NCBI RefSeq assembly: GCF_014256275.1
Contig: NZ_JACCFE010000002.1
Span: forward strand, 2,728,001 to 2,792,000
Direction: 5' to 3'
DNA: 64,000 bases
DNA from: Rhodococcus sp. 4CII
Lineage (GTDB): Bacteria; Actinomycetota; Actinomycetes; Mycobacteriales; Mycobacteriaceae
The notes under the pieces were generated by a model. The model searched no databases and had not been told where the DNA came from. It saw only the letters and a list, made by a program, of their open reading frames with translations. This document shows, piece after piece, positions 1 through 8,259 of the stretch (its first letter is position 1; every line of letters begins with the position of its first letter). Made by a program: the position numbers and the translations under genes.

Positions 1-529
1 GTGACCGCGACCGCGGCGACTCGACCATCGCCGTCGGCCACAACCCCTCCGTCCTGTTCACCGCGATGCCGGTTACGTGTCCCTCCTCGAAACCGGTGTG
101 CGCGAGAGCATCATCGACCAAGGCCTCGACACGACCGAGCGCGGGAACGTCGCCGATCCCGAACGCCCGCGCGTCGAGATCCTCCAGAGCCGAGACCATC
201 ACCGGGCTCGGGTCGCTCAGCCATTCGCCGTCGAATGTGAACCTGTCGAGCTGATCGGGCTTCGCCGGATTGCGGACCGTCACATCCAGCGTCTCGACGG
301 GCGCGACATTCACACTCGTCACCTGCACCTCGTCGACGCCGTACCGGACGGCGAGCGCCGCGAGTCCGTCACCGACGAGGGTCGTGGTCATCCCCCCACC
401 GCGCGACTCCATCGCCGTATCGAAATCGGCCCGGTCGACAGCCCCCACACAGCCGGTGGCAGTCATCGCCACCGCCAGCACCGTCAACGACCCCCAGGAC
501 GAACGCAACCGTGACGGCGCCACCTTCAT
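1..529 (-). CDS. Putative lipoprotein, partial at left edge
   Basis: Reading the minus strand from the ATG at 529 gives an open frame that runs off the window edge, so the C-terminus is missing. The first 32 residues are a positively charged start, a hydrophobic run and then TATGC, which looks like a weak lipobox with Cys about residue 28; export and lipidation are inferred. The mature part (about 150 residues seen) is acidic and mentions no motif I recognise. The start has no strong ribosome binding site. It lies on the same strand as the cyanate operon but 115 bases beyond the LLM stop codon. No function is proposed. Confidence 0.6.
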   Translation of the reverse strand, partial: MKVAPSRLRSSWGSLTVLAVAMTATGCVGAVDRADFDTAMESRGGGMTTTLVGDGLAALAVRYGVDEVQVTSVNVAPVETLDVTVRNPAKPDQLDRFTFDGEWLSDPSPVMVSALEDLDARAFGIGDVPALGRVEALVDDALAHTGFEEGHVTGIAVNRTEGLWPTAMVESPRSRS

Positions 530-643
530 CGCGTGAGAATATCCGACACAGCCCATCGGGACGGCACCCAGCTCAACCGCCCACCCGACACCGAAAGCGG
601 GACTCGGGGCCGGGTGTTATCGACCTCGTTGCGCACGCTCGGA

Positions 644-1516
644 TCACCAGTCCGCGATCACCGGAACCACACGCTCACCCAAGATCTCGATCGGGGTGAT
701 CGACGCCACCTGCGGCACCCACCCGTGAACGTGAGTGACCCCCAACTTCGACAAGCCCTCGAGCTGACCCAGCAGGTTGTCCACGTTCGCTCCGTCCGCA
801 CCCGGGTCGAGGGGGAACATCACGGTCTTCTCGATGGCGTCGTAGTCGGTTCCGAGCGCATCGCAGTGCCCCTTCAAGACCGCCAGCTTGTGCGCGACCT
901 CGGGTCCACCGAACAGGTTGCAGGCCTGCGCGTACTGCGCGACCAGCCGAAGCGTCTTCTTCTCTCCCCCACCGCCGATCAGAATCGGCGGGTGTGGACG
1001 CCGCAGCGGCTGTGGCACATTCATCGTGCGGCCGAGCCGGTAGTGCGTTCCCTCGAACGGCCCGTCGTCCTCGCTCCACATCTGCAGACAGATCCGCAGT
1101 GTCTCCTCCAGCCGTTCGAAGCGTTCGGCCGTCGGTGGGAAATCGAGCCCGAGCCCCACACTCTCGTCCTCGTTCCAGGCGGCACCGATGCCCAGATACG
1201 CCCGCCCCTTCGACAGCACGTCCAGCGTGGTCACGGCCTTGGCCAGCAGGCCCGGCTCGCGGTAGACGGTGGCGGTGACCCAGGCCAGCAGATCCACCTT
1301 GGTCGTGACGGCGGCGAGGTAACCGAGAGTGGTGTAGGCCTCGAGCATCTCGGTGTCGATCGGCCCCACCGGTTCTATCTGCCAAAGATGATCCATGACG
1401 CTGAGCTTGGTGAAGCCCGCATCCTCGGCGGTGACCGCAATGCGGCCCAAGTCGTGTGCGAGGGTCGACGGGCCGCCCGGAAATGTGAAGTCGGCGATGT
1501 GCAGTCCAAGTTCCAT
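644..1516 (-). CDS. LLM-class F420-dependent oxidoreductase
   Basis: A 290-residue luciferase-like TIM-barrel protein. The N-terminus (ELGLHIADF) and the segments SKGRAYLGIGAAW and PILIGGGGEKKTL are typical of actinobacterial F420-dependent enzymes, where the latter two line the cofactor and phosphate sites. The family uses reduced F420 or FMN to transfer hydride or activate oxygen; the substrate cannot be told from sequence. It is the last gene of the minus-strand run carbonic anhydrase, cyanase, deaminase, LLM, with 75 bases between it and the deaminase, so it may be co-transcribed, but LLM enzymes are not a known part of cyanate metabolism. Confidence 0.85.
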   Translation of the reverse strand: MELGLHIADFTFPGGPSTLAHDLGRIAVTAEDAGFTKLSVMDHLWQIEPVGPIDTEMLEAYTTLGYLAAVTTKVDLLAWVTATVYREPGLLAKAVTTLDVLSKGRAYLGIGAAWNEDESVGLGLDFPPTAERFERLEETLRICLQMWSEDDGPFEGTHYRLGRTMNVPQPLRRPHPPILIGGGGEKKTLRLVAQYAQACNLFGGPEVAHKLAVLKGHCDALGTDYDAIEKTVMFPLDPGADGANVDNLLGQLEGLSKLGVTHVHGWVPQVASITPIEILGERVVPVIADW

Positions 1517-1591
1517 GGCTCCACGTTAGGGGTGTCGCCGCCGGCTACCCAGGGATCGGCGATACCACCCTCGCCTCGGCGGAATCCTGGG

Positions 1592-2056
1592 TCATGCCGA
1601 GGTGTCCTTCCAGAACCGGTATACGTCGACGGCGTCCTCGCGCGGCTCGTAGCGCATGGGCAGGCGGCGATCCTGATAGGGCTTTGCGAACTCGTCGTAG
1701 AAGGTGGCGAGTTCGAAGTACTTACGGTCGTCGACGTAGTAGGGCTCGTAGGCGTCGCGGGTGGTGAGGAAGACGACCTCGTCCGGGGAGCAGTAGTAGA
1801 GCGCGCCCAGGCACATCGGGCAGGGGTGGGCGAGGGCGTAGATGGTGGTGCCGGTCAGGTGCTCGGCGCCCAGCTCCGTGCAGGCCTCACGGATGGCGAG
1901 GATCTCGGCGTGGGCGGTGGGGTCGCCGGTCTGCGCGACCTTGTTCGGACTCTCGGCGAGGATCTTGCCGTCCTTGACGATGACGGTCGCGAACGGGCGA
2001 CCGCCCTCGGTGACGTTCTGGCGGGCGATATCGATGGTGTGCTGGACGAAGTCCAT
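1592..2056 (-). CDS. Nucleoside/cytidine deaminase family protein
   Basis: A 154-residue zinc deaminase of the CDA fold. The HAE motif at residues 49-51 gives the zinc-binding His and catalytic Glu, and PCPMC at 78-82 gives the two zinc cysteines. The length and the motif spacing fit the guanine deaminase/tRNA-adenosine deaminase-like subgroup rather than classical cytidine deaminase. A strong ribosome binding site (GGAGG) sits just upstream of the ATG at 2056. It follows cyanase by 30 bases and is probably in the same transcript, which would link ammonia-releasing deamination to the cyanate operon. The exact substrate base is uncertain. Confidence 0.85.
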   Translation of the reverse strand: MDFVQHTIDIARQNVTEGGRPFATVIVKDGKILAESPNKVAQTGDPTAHAEILAIREACTELGAEHLTGTTIYALAHPCPMCLGALYYCSPDEVVFLTTRDAYEPYYVDDRKYFELATFYDEFAKPYQDRRLPMRYEPREDAVDVYRFWKDTSA

Positions 2057-2086
2057 AAGAGTCCTCCGGAGGTGGGTGGATACGGG

Positions 2087-2557
2087 TCAGAACGGCTTGG
2101 TCGGCAGGTACTTGCCGTTCAGGGTGATGACGGCACGCTCTCCGCCCTCGGGGTCGGCGACCTTCTTCACGTCGAGGGTGAAGTTGATCGCGGAGATGAT
2201 GCCGTCCCCGAACTGCTCGTGCACCAGTGCCTTGAGTGTGGTGCCGTAGACCTGGAGCATCTCGTAGAAGCGGTAGATGGTCGGGTCGGTGGGGATGCCG
2301 CCGGGGATCGAGCCGCGGGTCGGGACGGACTGGAGCAGCAGGGCCGCGTCCTCGTCGAGACCGAGCAGCGTGGCGACGGACTTGGCGGACTCCTCCGGCA
2401 GCGGGTGCTGGCCGAGGACGGCGGCGGTGGTGAACGCCACCGACAGGCCGGAGGCGTCGGCGATCTGCTGCCAGGAAAGGTCCCTGCGGGCCTTGGCCTC
2501 GACAGCGGCGGCGGCGAGGGCCTGGCGGGCGGTGGGGTCGAACTGGGCCTGGATCAT
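2087..2557 (-). CDS. cynS: Cyanate hydratase (cyanase)
   Basis: Converts cyanate plus bicarbonate to ammonia and carbon dioxide via carbamate. The 156-residue length equals that of E. coli CynS. The three active-site residues of the family are at the same numbers as in E. coli: Arg96 and Glu99 in the segment YRFYEML, and Ser122 in GIISAINF. The N-terminal about 75 residues form the helical bundle expected of the decamer. The adjacent carbonic anhydrase upstream recycles the bicarbonate cosubstrate, the classic cynT-cynS pairing. Together with the divergent LysR gene this identifies a cyanate detoxification and nitrogen-salvage operon. Confidence 0.97.
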   Translation of the reverse strand: MIQAQFDPTARQALAAAAVEAKARRDLSWQQIADASGLSVAFTTAAVLGQHPLPEESAKSVATLLGLDEDAALLLQSVPTRGSIPGGIPTDPTIYRFYEMLQVYGTTLKALVHEQFGDGIISAINFTLDVKKVADPEGGERAVITLNGKYLPTKPF

Positions 2558-2628
2558 GATCGGTATCTCGTCTTTCTCGGGTGGACCACTTCACGAGGAT
2601 CGCGGAGTGGGACGTGGGTGGTAGTAGG

Positions 2629-3222
2629 TCAGGCGGTGAGCGCGGGGCCGGTGGCGGACAGTTCTTCGACACGGCCGGTGGCGATGTCGAAGACCCAGCC
2701 GTGGAGGGTGAGTGTCTGCTCGGCCAGGGCGCGGGCAACGGAGGGGTGGGTGGACAGGTTCGCCAGCTGCGCGTGCACGTTCTGGCGCACCAGGGAGTCG
2801 ACGTCGCCGACGGCGGTCGCGGTGGTGCGGGCCTGGGAAGCGTCCGCGTGCCGCAGCCATGCGGCGACCGCAGGGGCAGCGCTGAGGTCGTGCCCCTGAG
2901 CGAGTGCGGTCATCGCTCCGCAGGCGGAGTGACCGCAGACGACGATGTCGTTCACGCCCAGCGCGGCGACGGCGTACTCGATGCTCGCGGCCACTCCGTC
3001 GGCTTCGGGGGTGTAGGCGGGCACGAGGTTGCCGGCGGTGCGGATGACGAAAAGGTCACCCGGCTCGGTGCCGGTGATCATCTCGGGGACGACGCGGGCG
3101 TCGGAGCAGCCGATGAACAGCGTGTGCGGTGTGTGATGGGTGGCCAGGTGGGCGAAGAGCTCCGCCTTCGCCGGGAAGACATCCTTCTGGAAGCGGGTGA
3201 CGCCGTCGGTGAGGGTTTGCAA
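2629..3222 (-). CDS. cynT: Beta-class carbonic anhydrase of the cyanate operon
   Basis: Interconverts carbon dioxide and bicarbonate; in cyanate operons it prevents bicarbonate depletion by cyanase. I prefer the TTG at 3222, which has an AAGGGA ribosome binding site about nine bases upstream; an in-frame ATG at 3276 would add 18 residues without family similarity. Counting from the TTG, the zinc ligands are Cys39 (IGCSDARV), His98 and Cys101 (CGHSACGA), and Asp41/Arg43 form the conserved dyad. Length, about 197 residues, is normal for the family. It is the promoter-proximal gene of the operon and faces the regulator across 129 bases. Confidence 0.93.
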   Translation of the reverse strand: MQTLTDGVTRFQKDVFPAKAELFAHLATHHTPHTLFIGCSDARVVPEMITGTEPGDLFVIRTAGNLVPAYTPEADGVAASIEYAVAALGVNDIVVCGHSACGAMTALAQGHDLSAAPAVAAWLRHADASQARTTATAVGDVDSLVRQNVHAQLANLSTHPSVARALAEQTLTLHGWVFDIATGRVEELSATGPALTA

Positions 3223-3289
3223 TGGGTCACGTCCCTTTCGGTGGTGATCGGCCCGGGATGGGCTGGCGAAAACCATCGTGCATGACCTG

Positions 3290-3347
3290 GCCCTATAGTG
3301 TCCAAGACTTACTATCCATCGGCACTATTGGTCTCATCTATAGTCGG
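3290..3347. promoter_or_regulatory. Divergent cyanate-operon control region with two CTATAG-centred motifs
   Basis: The space between the carbonic anhydrase and the LysR gene contains CTATAG at 3293-3298 and again at 3338-3343, 45 bases apart, plus ACTAT at 3311 and 3325. LysR regulators bind T-N11-A type dyads in such divergent promoters, so this is the likely CynR-like operator. The assignment to the regulator is inferred. Confidence 0.5.
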
Positions 3348-3351
3348 GTTC

Positions 3352-4314
3352 ATGGCCGTTCCCGAATTGCGTCACCTGCGCTACCTGCTGGCCGTCGCCG
3401 AGCACGGCAACTTCACCCGCGCTGCCGAAGACCTCCACGTCTCTCAGCCCACGCTCTCCCAGCAGATCAAGCAACTCGAGCAAATCGTGGGCGTGCAGCT
3501 GCTCGACCGGACCGGCCGCACGGTCCGGCTCACCGACGCCGGCTCCGTCTACACCGACCACGTCCGGCGCGCACTGCGTGACCTGAACGCCGCGGAACGG
3601 GCGGTCCACGACGTCCACCACCTCTCCCGCGGCCACCTACGACTGGGCATCACCCCGACCTTCACCGCCTACCTCATCGGCCCGCTCATCGCCGAACTCC
3701 ACACCAGCCACCCCGGTATCGGCCTGACCCTCACCGAATCGCCCCAGGACCGCATCGAAGCAGCCCTCCTCGCCGACGACCTGGACCTCGGTATCGCCTT
3801 CGCGGGCTCCCACCTCCCCGGCATCACCGCCGCCGCGCTCTTCACCGAAACTCTCAGCCTCGTCACCAGCATCCCGCGCACCCCGACGACGCCCGAACCC
3901 CTACCGGTGCAGGAACTGCAGGACCGCCAACTGGCGCTGCTCAGTGGCGACTTCGCCACCCGCGGCCATATCGACGCCTACTTCGCCGAACACCGCATCA
4001 CCCCCCGAACCACGTTCGAGGCCAACTCCATTCAAGCCCTCACCGAGGTCGTCCAACGCACACCGGTGGCCACCGTTCTGCCCGACGCCATCACCCACGA
4101 CCACCCCCATCTCCTCCCGATCCCCCTGGATCCGCCCCTGCCCACCCGCACGGTCACCCTCCTGCATCGACGCGGCGCCTACCGCAGCGCCGCCGCCCGC
4201 GCCTTCACCCAGCTCACCCGCGATCTCGTCCGCACCCGCGGTTACAACCCACCGCCATCGACGTCTTCAGTCGACGATGACGGCCCGAATTCCCGAGACG
4301 GTGCTGTCAGCTGA
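3352..4314 (+). CDS. cynR: LysR-family transcriptional regulator, CynR-like
   Basis: A 320-residue LysR protein. The N-terminal winged helix-turn-helix is residues 4-62 (LRYLLAVAEHGNF, then AEDLHVSQPTLSQQIKQLE), followed by the periplasmic-binding-protein-like effector domain from about residue 90. The start at 3352 is chosen because the family begins MxxxELRHLRYL; an upstream in-frame ATG at 3298 would run through the control region. Its divergence from carbonic anhydrase and cyanase is the arrangement of E. coli cynR-cynTS, where cyanate is the inducer. The last 25 residues are Pro/Ser/Asp-rich and are probably a disordered tail. Confidence 0.9.
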   Translation: MAVPELRHLRYLLAVAEHGNFTRAAEDLHVSQPTLSQQIKQLEQIVGVQLLDRTGRTVRLTDAGSVYTDHVRRALRDLNAAERAVHDVHHLSRGHLRLGITPTFTAYLIGPLIAELHTSHPGIGLTLTESPQDRIEAALLADDLDLGIAFAGSHLPGITAAALFTETLSLVTSIPRTPTTPEPLPVQELQDRQLALLSGDFATRGHIDAYFAEHRITPRTTFEANSIQALTEVVQRTPVATVLPDAITHDHPHLLPIPLDPPLPTRTVTLLHRRGAYRSAAARAFTQLTRDLVRTRGYNPPPSTSSVDDDGPNSRDGAVS

Positions 4315-4722
4315 AATATGATGCGGCGCAGGAACTCCGGATCCCGTATGCCATCACCATGGCCGACTTCAAGAGTATGCCATCCCCGCAATCGGAGAGC
4401 CCGCGCCGCAACGCTCTGCACACAGGCCGGCGCCGGCGCCGCGTAGGCGCCTGCCGTCTCACTGCGGCCGGTTCGGCCCCGACCTGCCCCGCCGGTGGTG
4501 GTCACGGGGAGGGCGGAGAATTGGCCGCCGTGCTAGGCAACCCCGATGCCGGCATTCACACCCGGTCGCCGCACCACCACCGTCGGCGTCGATGACGACG
4601 ACGGTGGCTCACCTGTCGACTCCCGCTTCACGATCTTCGGCGCCGAGCAGTGAACGGATATCCCGCGGCACCTGCCCTCGTCGCGACATGACGACTCGGG
4701 GACCATTAGGGGGTGAGGCCCC
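4315..4722. other. Intergenic, 408 bases, nothing recognised
   Basis: Both flanking genes converge here. Only short unsupported frames are seen; no protein similarity, no convincing RNA gene and no strong terminator hairpin was found. Confidence 0.5.
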
Positions 4723-6033
4723 TCAGGCGGCCGACTCCTTCGCTTGGGCGTCATAGAAGGCTTGCTCGATCTCCGCCGAGATCCGGCCGCGGGACGACAC
4801 CACACGTCCCTCCCCCAGCGCCCACTCACGAATCTCCTTGGTCGTCTTCCGCACCGGAGCCTTCGCCGCCGGCACGCTCTTCGACGGAGCCCTCCTCGCC
4901 GCAGTCTTCTCCACGGCCGGCTTCGTCGCCGCAGCCTTCTTCACGGGCGCCTTATTAACCGGAGCCTTGATCGCCGGGGCCTTGTTCGCCGGGGCCTTGG
5001 TCGCGGCTGCCGTCTTCTTTGTCGGAGCCGATTTCACGGCAGCCTTCTTCACAGCGGCCTTCTTCGCGACAGTGTTCACCGGCGCCGCTTTTGCTTGCAC
5101 CTTCACGGCCTGAGAGTCATAGAAGGCTTGCACTATCTCCGCCGAGACCCGGCCACGGGCCGACACGCCGCGCCCCTCCCCCAGCGCCCACTCACGAATC
5201 TCCTTGGTCGTCTTCCGCACCGGAGCCTTCGCCGCCGGCACGCTCTTCGACGGAGCCCTCCTCGCCGCAGTCTTCTCCACGGCCGGCTTCGTCGCCGCAG
5301 CCTTCTTCACGGGCGCCTTATTAACCGGAGCCTTGATCGCCGGGGCCTTGTTCGCCGGGGCCTTGGTCGCGGCTGCCGTCTTCTTCGTCGGAGCCGATTT
5401 CACGGCAGCCTTCTTCACAGCGGCCTTCTTCGCGACAGTCTTCACCGGCGCCGCTTTTGCTTGCACCTTCACGGCCTGAGAGTCATAGAAGGCTTGCACT
5501 ATCTCCGCCGAGACCCGGCCACGGGCCGACACAGCACGCCCCTCCCCCAGCGCCCACTCACGAATCTCCTTGGTCGTCTTCCGCACCGGAGCCTTGCTCG
5601 CCGGCACGCTCTTCGACGGAGACCTCCTCTCCGCAGTCTCCTCCACAGCCGGCTTCGTCGCCGCAGCCTTCTTCGCGGCCGCCTTCGTCACCGGAGCCTT
5701 GATCGCCGGGGCCTTGTTCGCCGGGGCCTTGGTCGCGGCTGCCGTCTTCTTCGTCGGAGCCGATTTCACGGCAGCCTTCTTCGCGACGGTCTTCTTCACA
5801 GCGGCCGTCTTCGCGACGGTCTTCTTCGCGGCTACGTTCTTCGTCCGAGCCGCCTTGTCCTGAATCTTGCTTGCCTGCGCATTCTTTGCCTGGGCGTCAT
5901 AGAAGGCTTGCTGTATATCCGCCGAAATTCTGCCGCGAGAGGATATTTCGCGACCTTCCGCGACCGCCCATTCACGAATTTCCTTCGTTGCCGCCTTCGT
6001 CAAAACTTCAGAACTCCTCGCTGATACCGCCAT
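4723..6033 (-). CDS. Four-module Lsr2-type DNA-binding protein with histone-H1-like linkers
   Basis: A 436-residue, very Lys/Ala-rich nucleoid-type protein. Four copies of a module of about 33 residues lie at residues 16-48, 154-186, 275-307 and 398-430. Each has TKEIREWA, then GEGR or AEGR, then (S/A)RGR(I/V)SAEI and QAFYD, which matches the C-terminal DNA-binding domain of Lsr2 including its minor-groove RGR. Linkers of about 90-105 residues are repeats of KKAA, KAPA and TKKTAA like eukaryotic histone H1 tails. The N-terminal dimerisation domain of true Lsr2 is absent. The start at 6033 has GGGAAAG nine bases upstream. It is a single gene; silencing or compaction of AT-rich DNA is inferred from the modules only. 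Confidence 0.85.
   Translation of the reverse strand: MAVSARSSEVLTKAATKEIREWAVAEGREISSRGRISADIQQAFYDAQAKNAQASKIQDKAARTKNVAAKKTVAKTAAVKKTVAKKAAVKSAPTKKTAAATKAPANKAPAIKAPVTKAAAKKAAATKPAVEETAERRSPSKSVPASKAPVRKTTKEIREWALGEGRAVSARGRVSAEIVQAFYDSQAVKVQAKAAPVKTVAKKAAVKKAAVKSAPTKKTAAATKAPANKAPAIKAPVNKAPVKKAAATKPAVEKTAARRAPSKSVPAAKAPVRKTTKEIREWALGEGRGVSARGRVSAEIVQAFYDSQAVKVQAKAAPVNTVAKKAAVKKAAVKSAPTKKTAAATKAPANKAPAIKAPVNKAPVKKAAATKPAVEKTAARRAPSKSVPAAKAPVRKTTKEIREWALGEGRVVSSRGRISAEIEQAFYDAQAKESAA
4838..5935. repeat. 366-bp tandem coding repeats inside the Lsr2-type gene
   Basis: Units beginning near 4838, 5204 and 5570 are spaced exactly 366 bases. The first two are almost identical at the DNA level; the third has diverged more, and the module nearest the start codon is the most different. 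Each unit encodes one linker plus one DNA-binding module, so copy number could change by slippage or unequal recombination while keeping frame (366 is divisible by three). Confidence 0.85.
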
Positions 6034-6285
6034 CTTGCTTTCCCCATTCGCCGACAACCGTGAACCCACACAGTAGCGGCAGTCCACTCTCAGTTCACGC
6101 TGCCACCGTCCCACGGCTCGTCGTCCACCGCGGAGACAGGATTCAGAGCAGCCACTCCGCGGCGGGTGGTGCGCACAGTCCCCACCCCGCACTGGCCGAA
6201 CTCCTCGTTTTCCGGCAATCAATAGTCGGCACGAAATGTGCTCGACAGGAATGTGAGGCTGAGTCAGCGACCGATCACTTGGATA

Positions 6286-7794
6286 TCAAGTACCGCAGAA
6301 GGTTTGGAATGTCTCACTGAACAGCCGCGGTGCAGGTGTCGTGTAGTCGGACCACTCGTCGCGGCGGTCGAACGGATGCGTGACAACCTCCAGCAACTTC
6401 TCGAACGGAGCGAGCTCACCGTCGGTCGCGGCGCGCAACGCAGCATCCAGCTGATGATTGCGCGGAATGTACAACGGGTTGATGCGGTCCATCGCGTCCG
6501 CGATCTGCGCTGCCGCGCGGCCCTGATGCGCCACGGCACCGCGCCAGCGCTGTAGCCACGGCCCGATGTGCTCGCGCGGTACGAGACCGTCGAGAGGCAC
6601 CGGATTTCCACGGAGTTCGTCCGCCAGGGCGCGGAAACTGCCCGTCCAGTCGGCGCCGTGTTCGGCCATCAGCGTCAGCAAATCGTCGATCAGCGTGCGA
6701 TCGACGATTTCGCCCACGCCGAGCTTGGCTGCCATACCGGCTGCGAAGTGGCCCTCGTAGCGCGCGTCGAAGGTATCGAGGACTGCCGATACCGCGGCAA
6801 TCGCGTCATCCGGCGTGGAGTCGATGAGCGTCAGCAGCGTCTCCGCCAAACGCGCCAGGTTCCACTTCAGGACCGCGGGCTGATTGCCGTACGCATAACG
6901 TCCGCTGTGGTCGATCGAACTGAACACTGCGGCCGGGTCGAACGCGTCGAGGAAAGCGCACGGACCGTAGTCGATCGTCTCCCCCGAAATGGTCGTGTTG
7001 TCGGTGTTCATCACTCCGTGCACAAACCCGGTGAGCATCCACCTCGCCACCAGCGACGCCTGCGCCTCGACCACCGCCTCGAAGAACGCCGCATAGCGAG
7101 AGCTCTCCCCCGTCGCCGGGAGGTCGGCGAGCTCCGGGTAGTGGCGGGCAATCGCGTAGTCGGCGAGCGGCACCAAGACGTCGCCCTGACGGACCGCGAA
7201 TTCGAAGGTACCCACCCTCAGGTGACTGGCAGCGACCCGTGCGAGCACGGCACCGGGCTCGGCACCGCCCCGGACAACCTGCCGGCCCGTCGCGACCACC
7301 GACAACGCACGGGTAGTCGGGATGCCGAGGGCATACATCGCCTCGCTGACCAGATACTCGCGCAACATCGGCCCGACCACCGCGAACCCGTCGCCGCCCC
7401 GAGAAAACGGCGTGCGCCCCGAGCCCTTGAGATGCAAATCCACTCGTCGACCATCACCGTTCACCAACTCACCGAGCAGCAACGCCCGACCATCCCCGAG
7501 CAACGGTGCGTACCCACCGAACTGATGACCCGCATACGCCATCGCCACCGGCTTGGCCCCGGCCGGCGCCGTCGATCCGGACAGGACCCCGACCCCGTCG
7601 TCGCTGCGCAGTGCCGCCACGTCCAACCCCAGCGACGCCGCGAGTTGCTCGTTGAGCACGAGCAACCTCGGTTCCGGCACGTGCGCACCCTGCCACGGCA
7701 CCGTCAGGGCACCCAGCTCATCGGCGAAGGTGCTCGCGAGGCCGGCTACTGCTGTGTTCATACCCACCGTCGAATCCGGGATCGCCGCCATCAC
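6286..7794 (-). CDS. selO: Protein adenylyltransferase SelO (YdiU) family
   Basis: A 502-residue pseudokinase-fold enzyme that transfers AMP from ATP to Ser/Thr/Tyr side chains of redox-related proteins. Family segments seen are AYAGHQFGGYAPLLGDGRA near residue 90, the nucleotide-binding LHLKGSGRTPFSRGGDG near 120, and FVHGVMNTDN near 245 followed by DYGP, which carries the metal-binding Asn/Asp residues. The protein ends FCGT, so the only C-terminal Cys is third from the end, where eukaryotic SelO has selenocysteine. Starts at 7794, 7791 or 7761 are possible; none has a clear ribosome binding site. No neighbour suggests a target. Confidence 0.92.
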   Translation of the reverse strand: MMAAIPDSTVGMNTAVAGLASTFADELGALTVPWQGAHVPEPRLLVLNEQLAASLGLDVAALRSDDGVGVLSGSTAPAGAKPVAMAYAGHQFGGYAPLLGDGRALLLGELVNGDGRRVDLHLKGSGRTPFSRGGDGFAVVGPMLREYLVSEAMYALGIPTTRALSVVATGRQVVRGGAEPGAVLARVAASHLRVGTFEFAVRQGDVLVPLADYAIARHYPELADLPATGESSRYAAFFEAVVEAQASLVARWMLTGFVHGVMNTDNTTISGETIDYGPCAFLDAFDPAAVFSSIDHSGRYAYGNQPAVLKWNLARLAETLLTLIDSTPDDAIAAVSAVLDTFDARYEGHFAAGMAAKLGVGEIVDRTLIDDLLTLMAEHGADWTGSFRALADELRGNPVPLDGLVPREHIGPWLQRWRGAVAHQGRAAAQIADAMDRINPLYIPRNHQLDAALRAATDGELAPFEKLLEVVTHPFDRRDEWSDYTTPAPRLFSETFQTFCGT

Positions 7795-7864
7795 TCGAGG
7801 GTAGCGGCCGCCCGAACGTCAACGACGTCAGGTCGTGACGGCTTTGGTGATGCGCTGGATGATC

Positions 7865-8259
7865 GCGAGAGGATCGGCAGCTTCGCTGCCGCGTCCGCGT
7901 CCGCTGGTGTGAATGTGGACATCGTGATCTCGAATGAAGTCCAGCGTTCAGGTAGGTCACATCGAAGGTCAGCGGTCCCGCACTCGGGTGCACGAAACGC
8001 CGAGTCCTTACCGGCTCCCGGGTCACGTCGCATCGATTCCCGAGTTGCTCGAACACCGGCGACTCCGCGGTCAGTCGCTTCACCAAGGATTTCCACGAGG
8101 GCTCACTGACGTGCTCCGCCCGCGCATTGCGCACGCTCACCGAAATGGGTCGAGCTTGGCCATCATCGCCTTCATCGAAGGCACAACGGCATTGCATTCC
8201 GTCCCACTCAACGGTTCTGTGACGCCCGCCAGCGTCAATAGGTGCGCGCGCTCGTGCAG
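7865..8259 (-). pseudogene. Decayed XRE-type regulator, MmyB-like ligand-binding domain
   Basis: Three pieces of one protein are visible in different minus-strand frames. 8259-8143 encodes ERAHLLTLAGV and then VPSMKAMMAKLDPF; 8152-7946 encodes PSWKSLVKRL through RRFVHPSAGPLTFDVTYLN; 7949-7870 encodes SFEITMSTFTPADADAAAKL. This is the order seen in the MmyB-like domain of actinobacterial helix-turn-helix regulators. The N-terminal DNA-binding domain is missing, about 60 residues between the first two pieces are deleted, and there are at least two frame changes. It abuts a broken MFS gene on the other strand, an arrangement usual for these regulators and their export pumps. Confidence 0.7.

Noticed and set aside
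533..2899. A 788-codon plus-strand frame across the LLM, deaminase and cyanase genes.
   Set aside because: It is antisense to four recognised genes and has low-complexity composition typical of high-GC shadow frames.
4744..6024. A 426-codon frame on the plus strand opposite the Lsr2-type gene, rich in Arg, Leu and Gly.
   Set aside because: It mirrors the repeats of the minus-strand gene, has no ribosome site, and shows no family similarity; it is a shadow frame.
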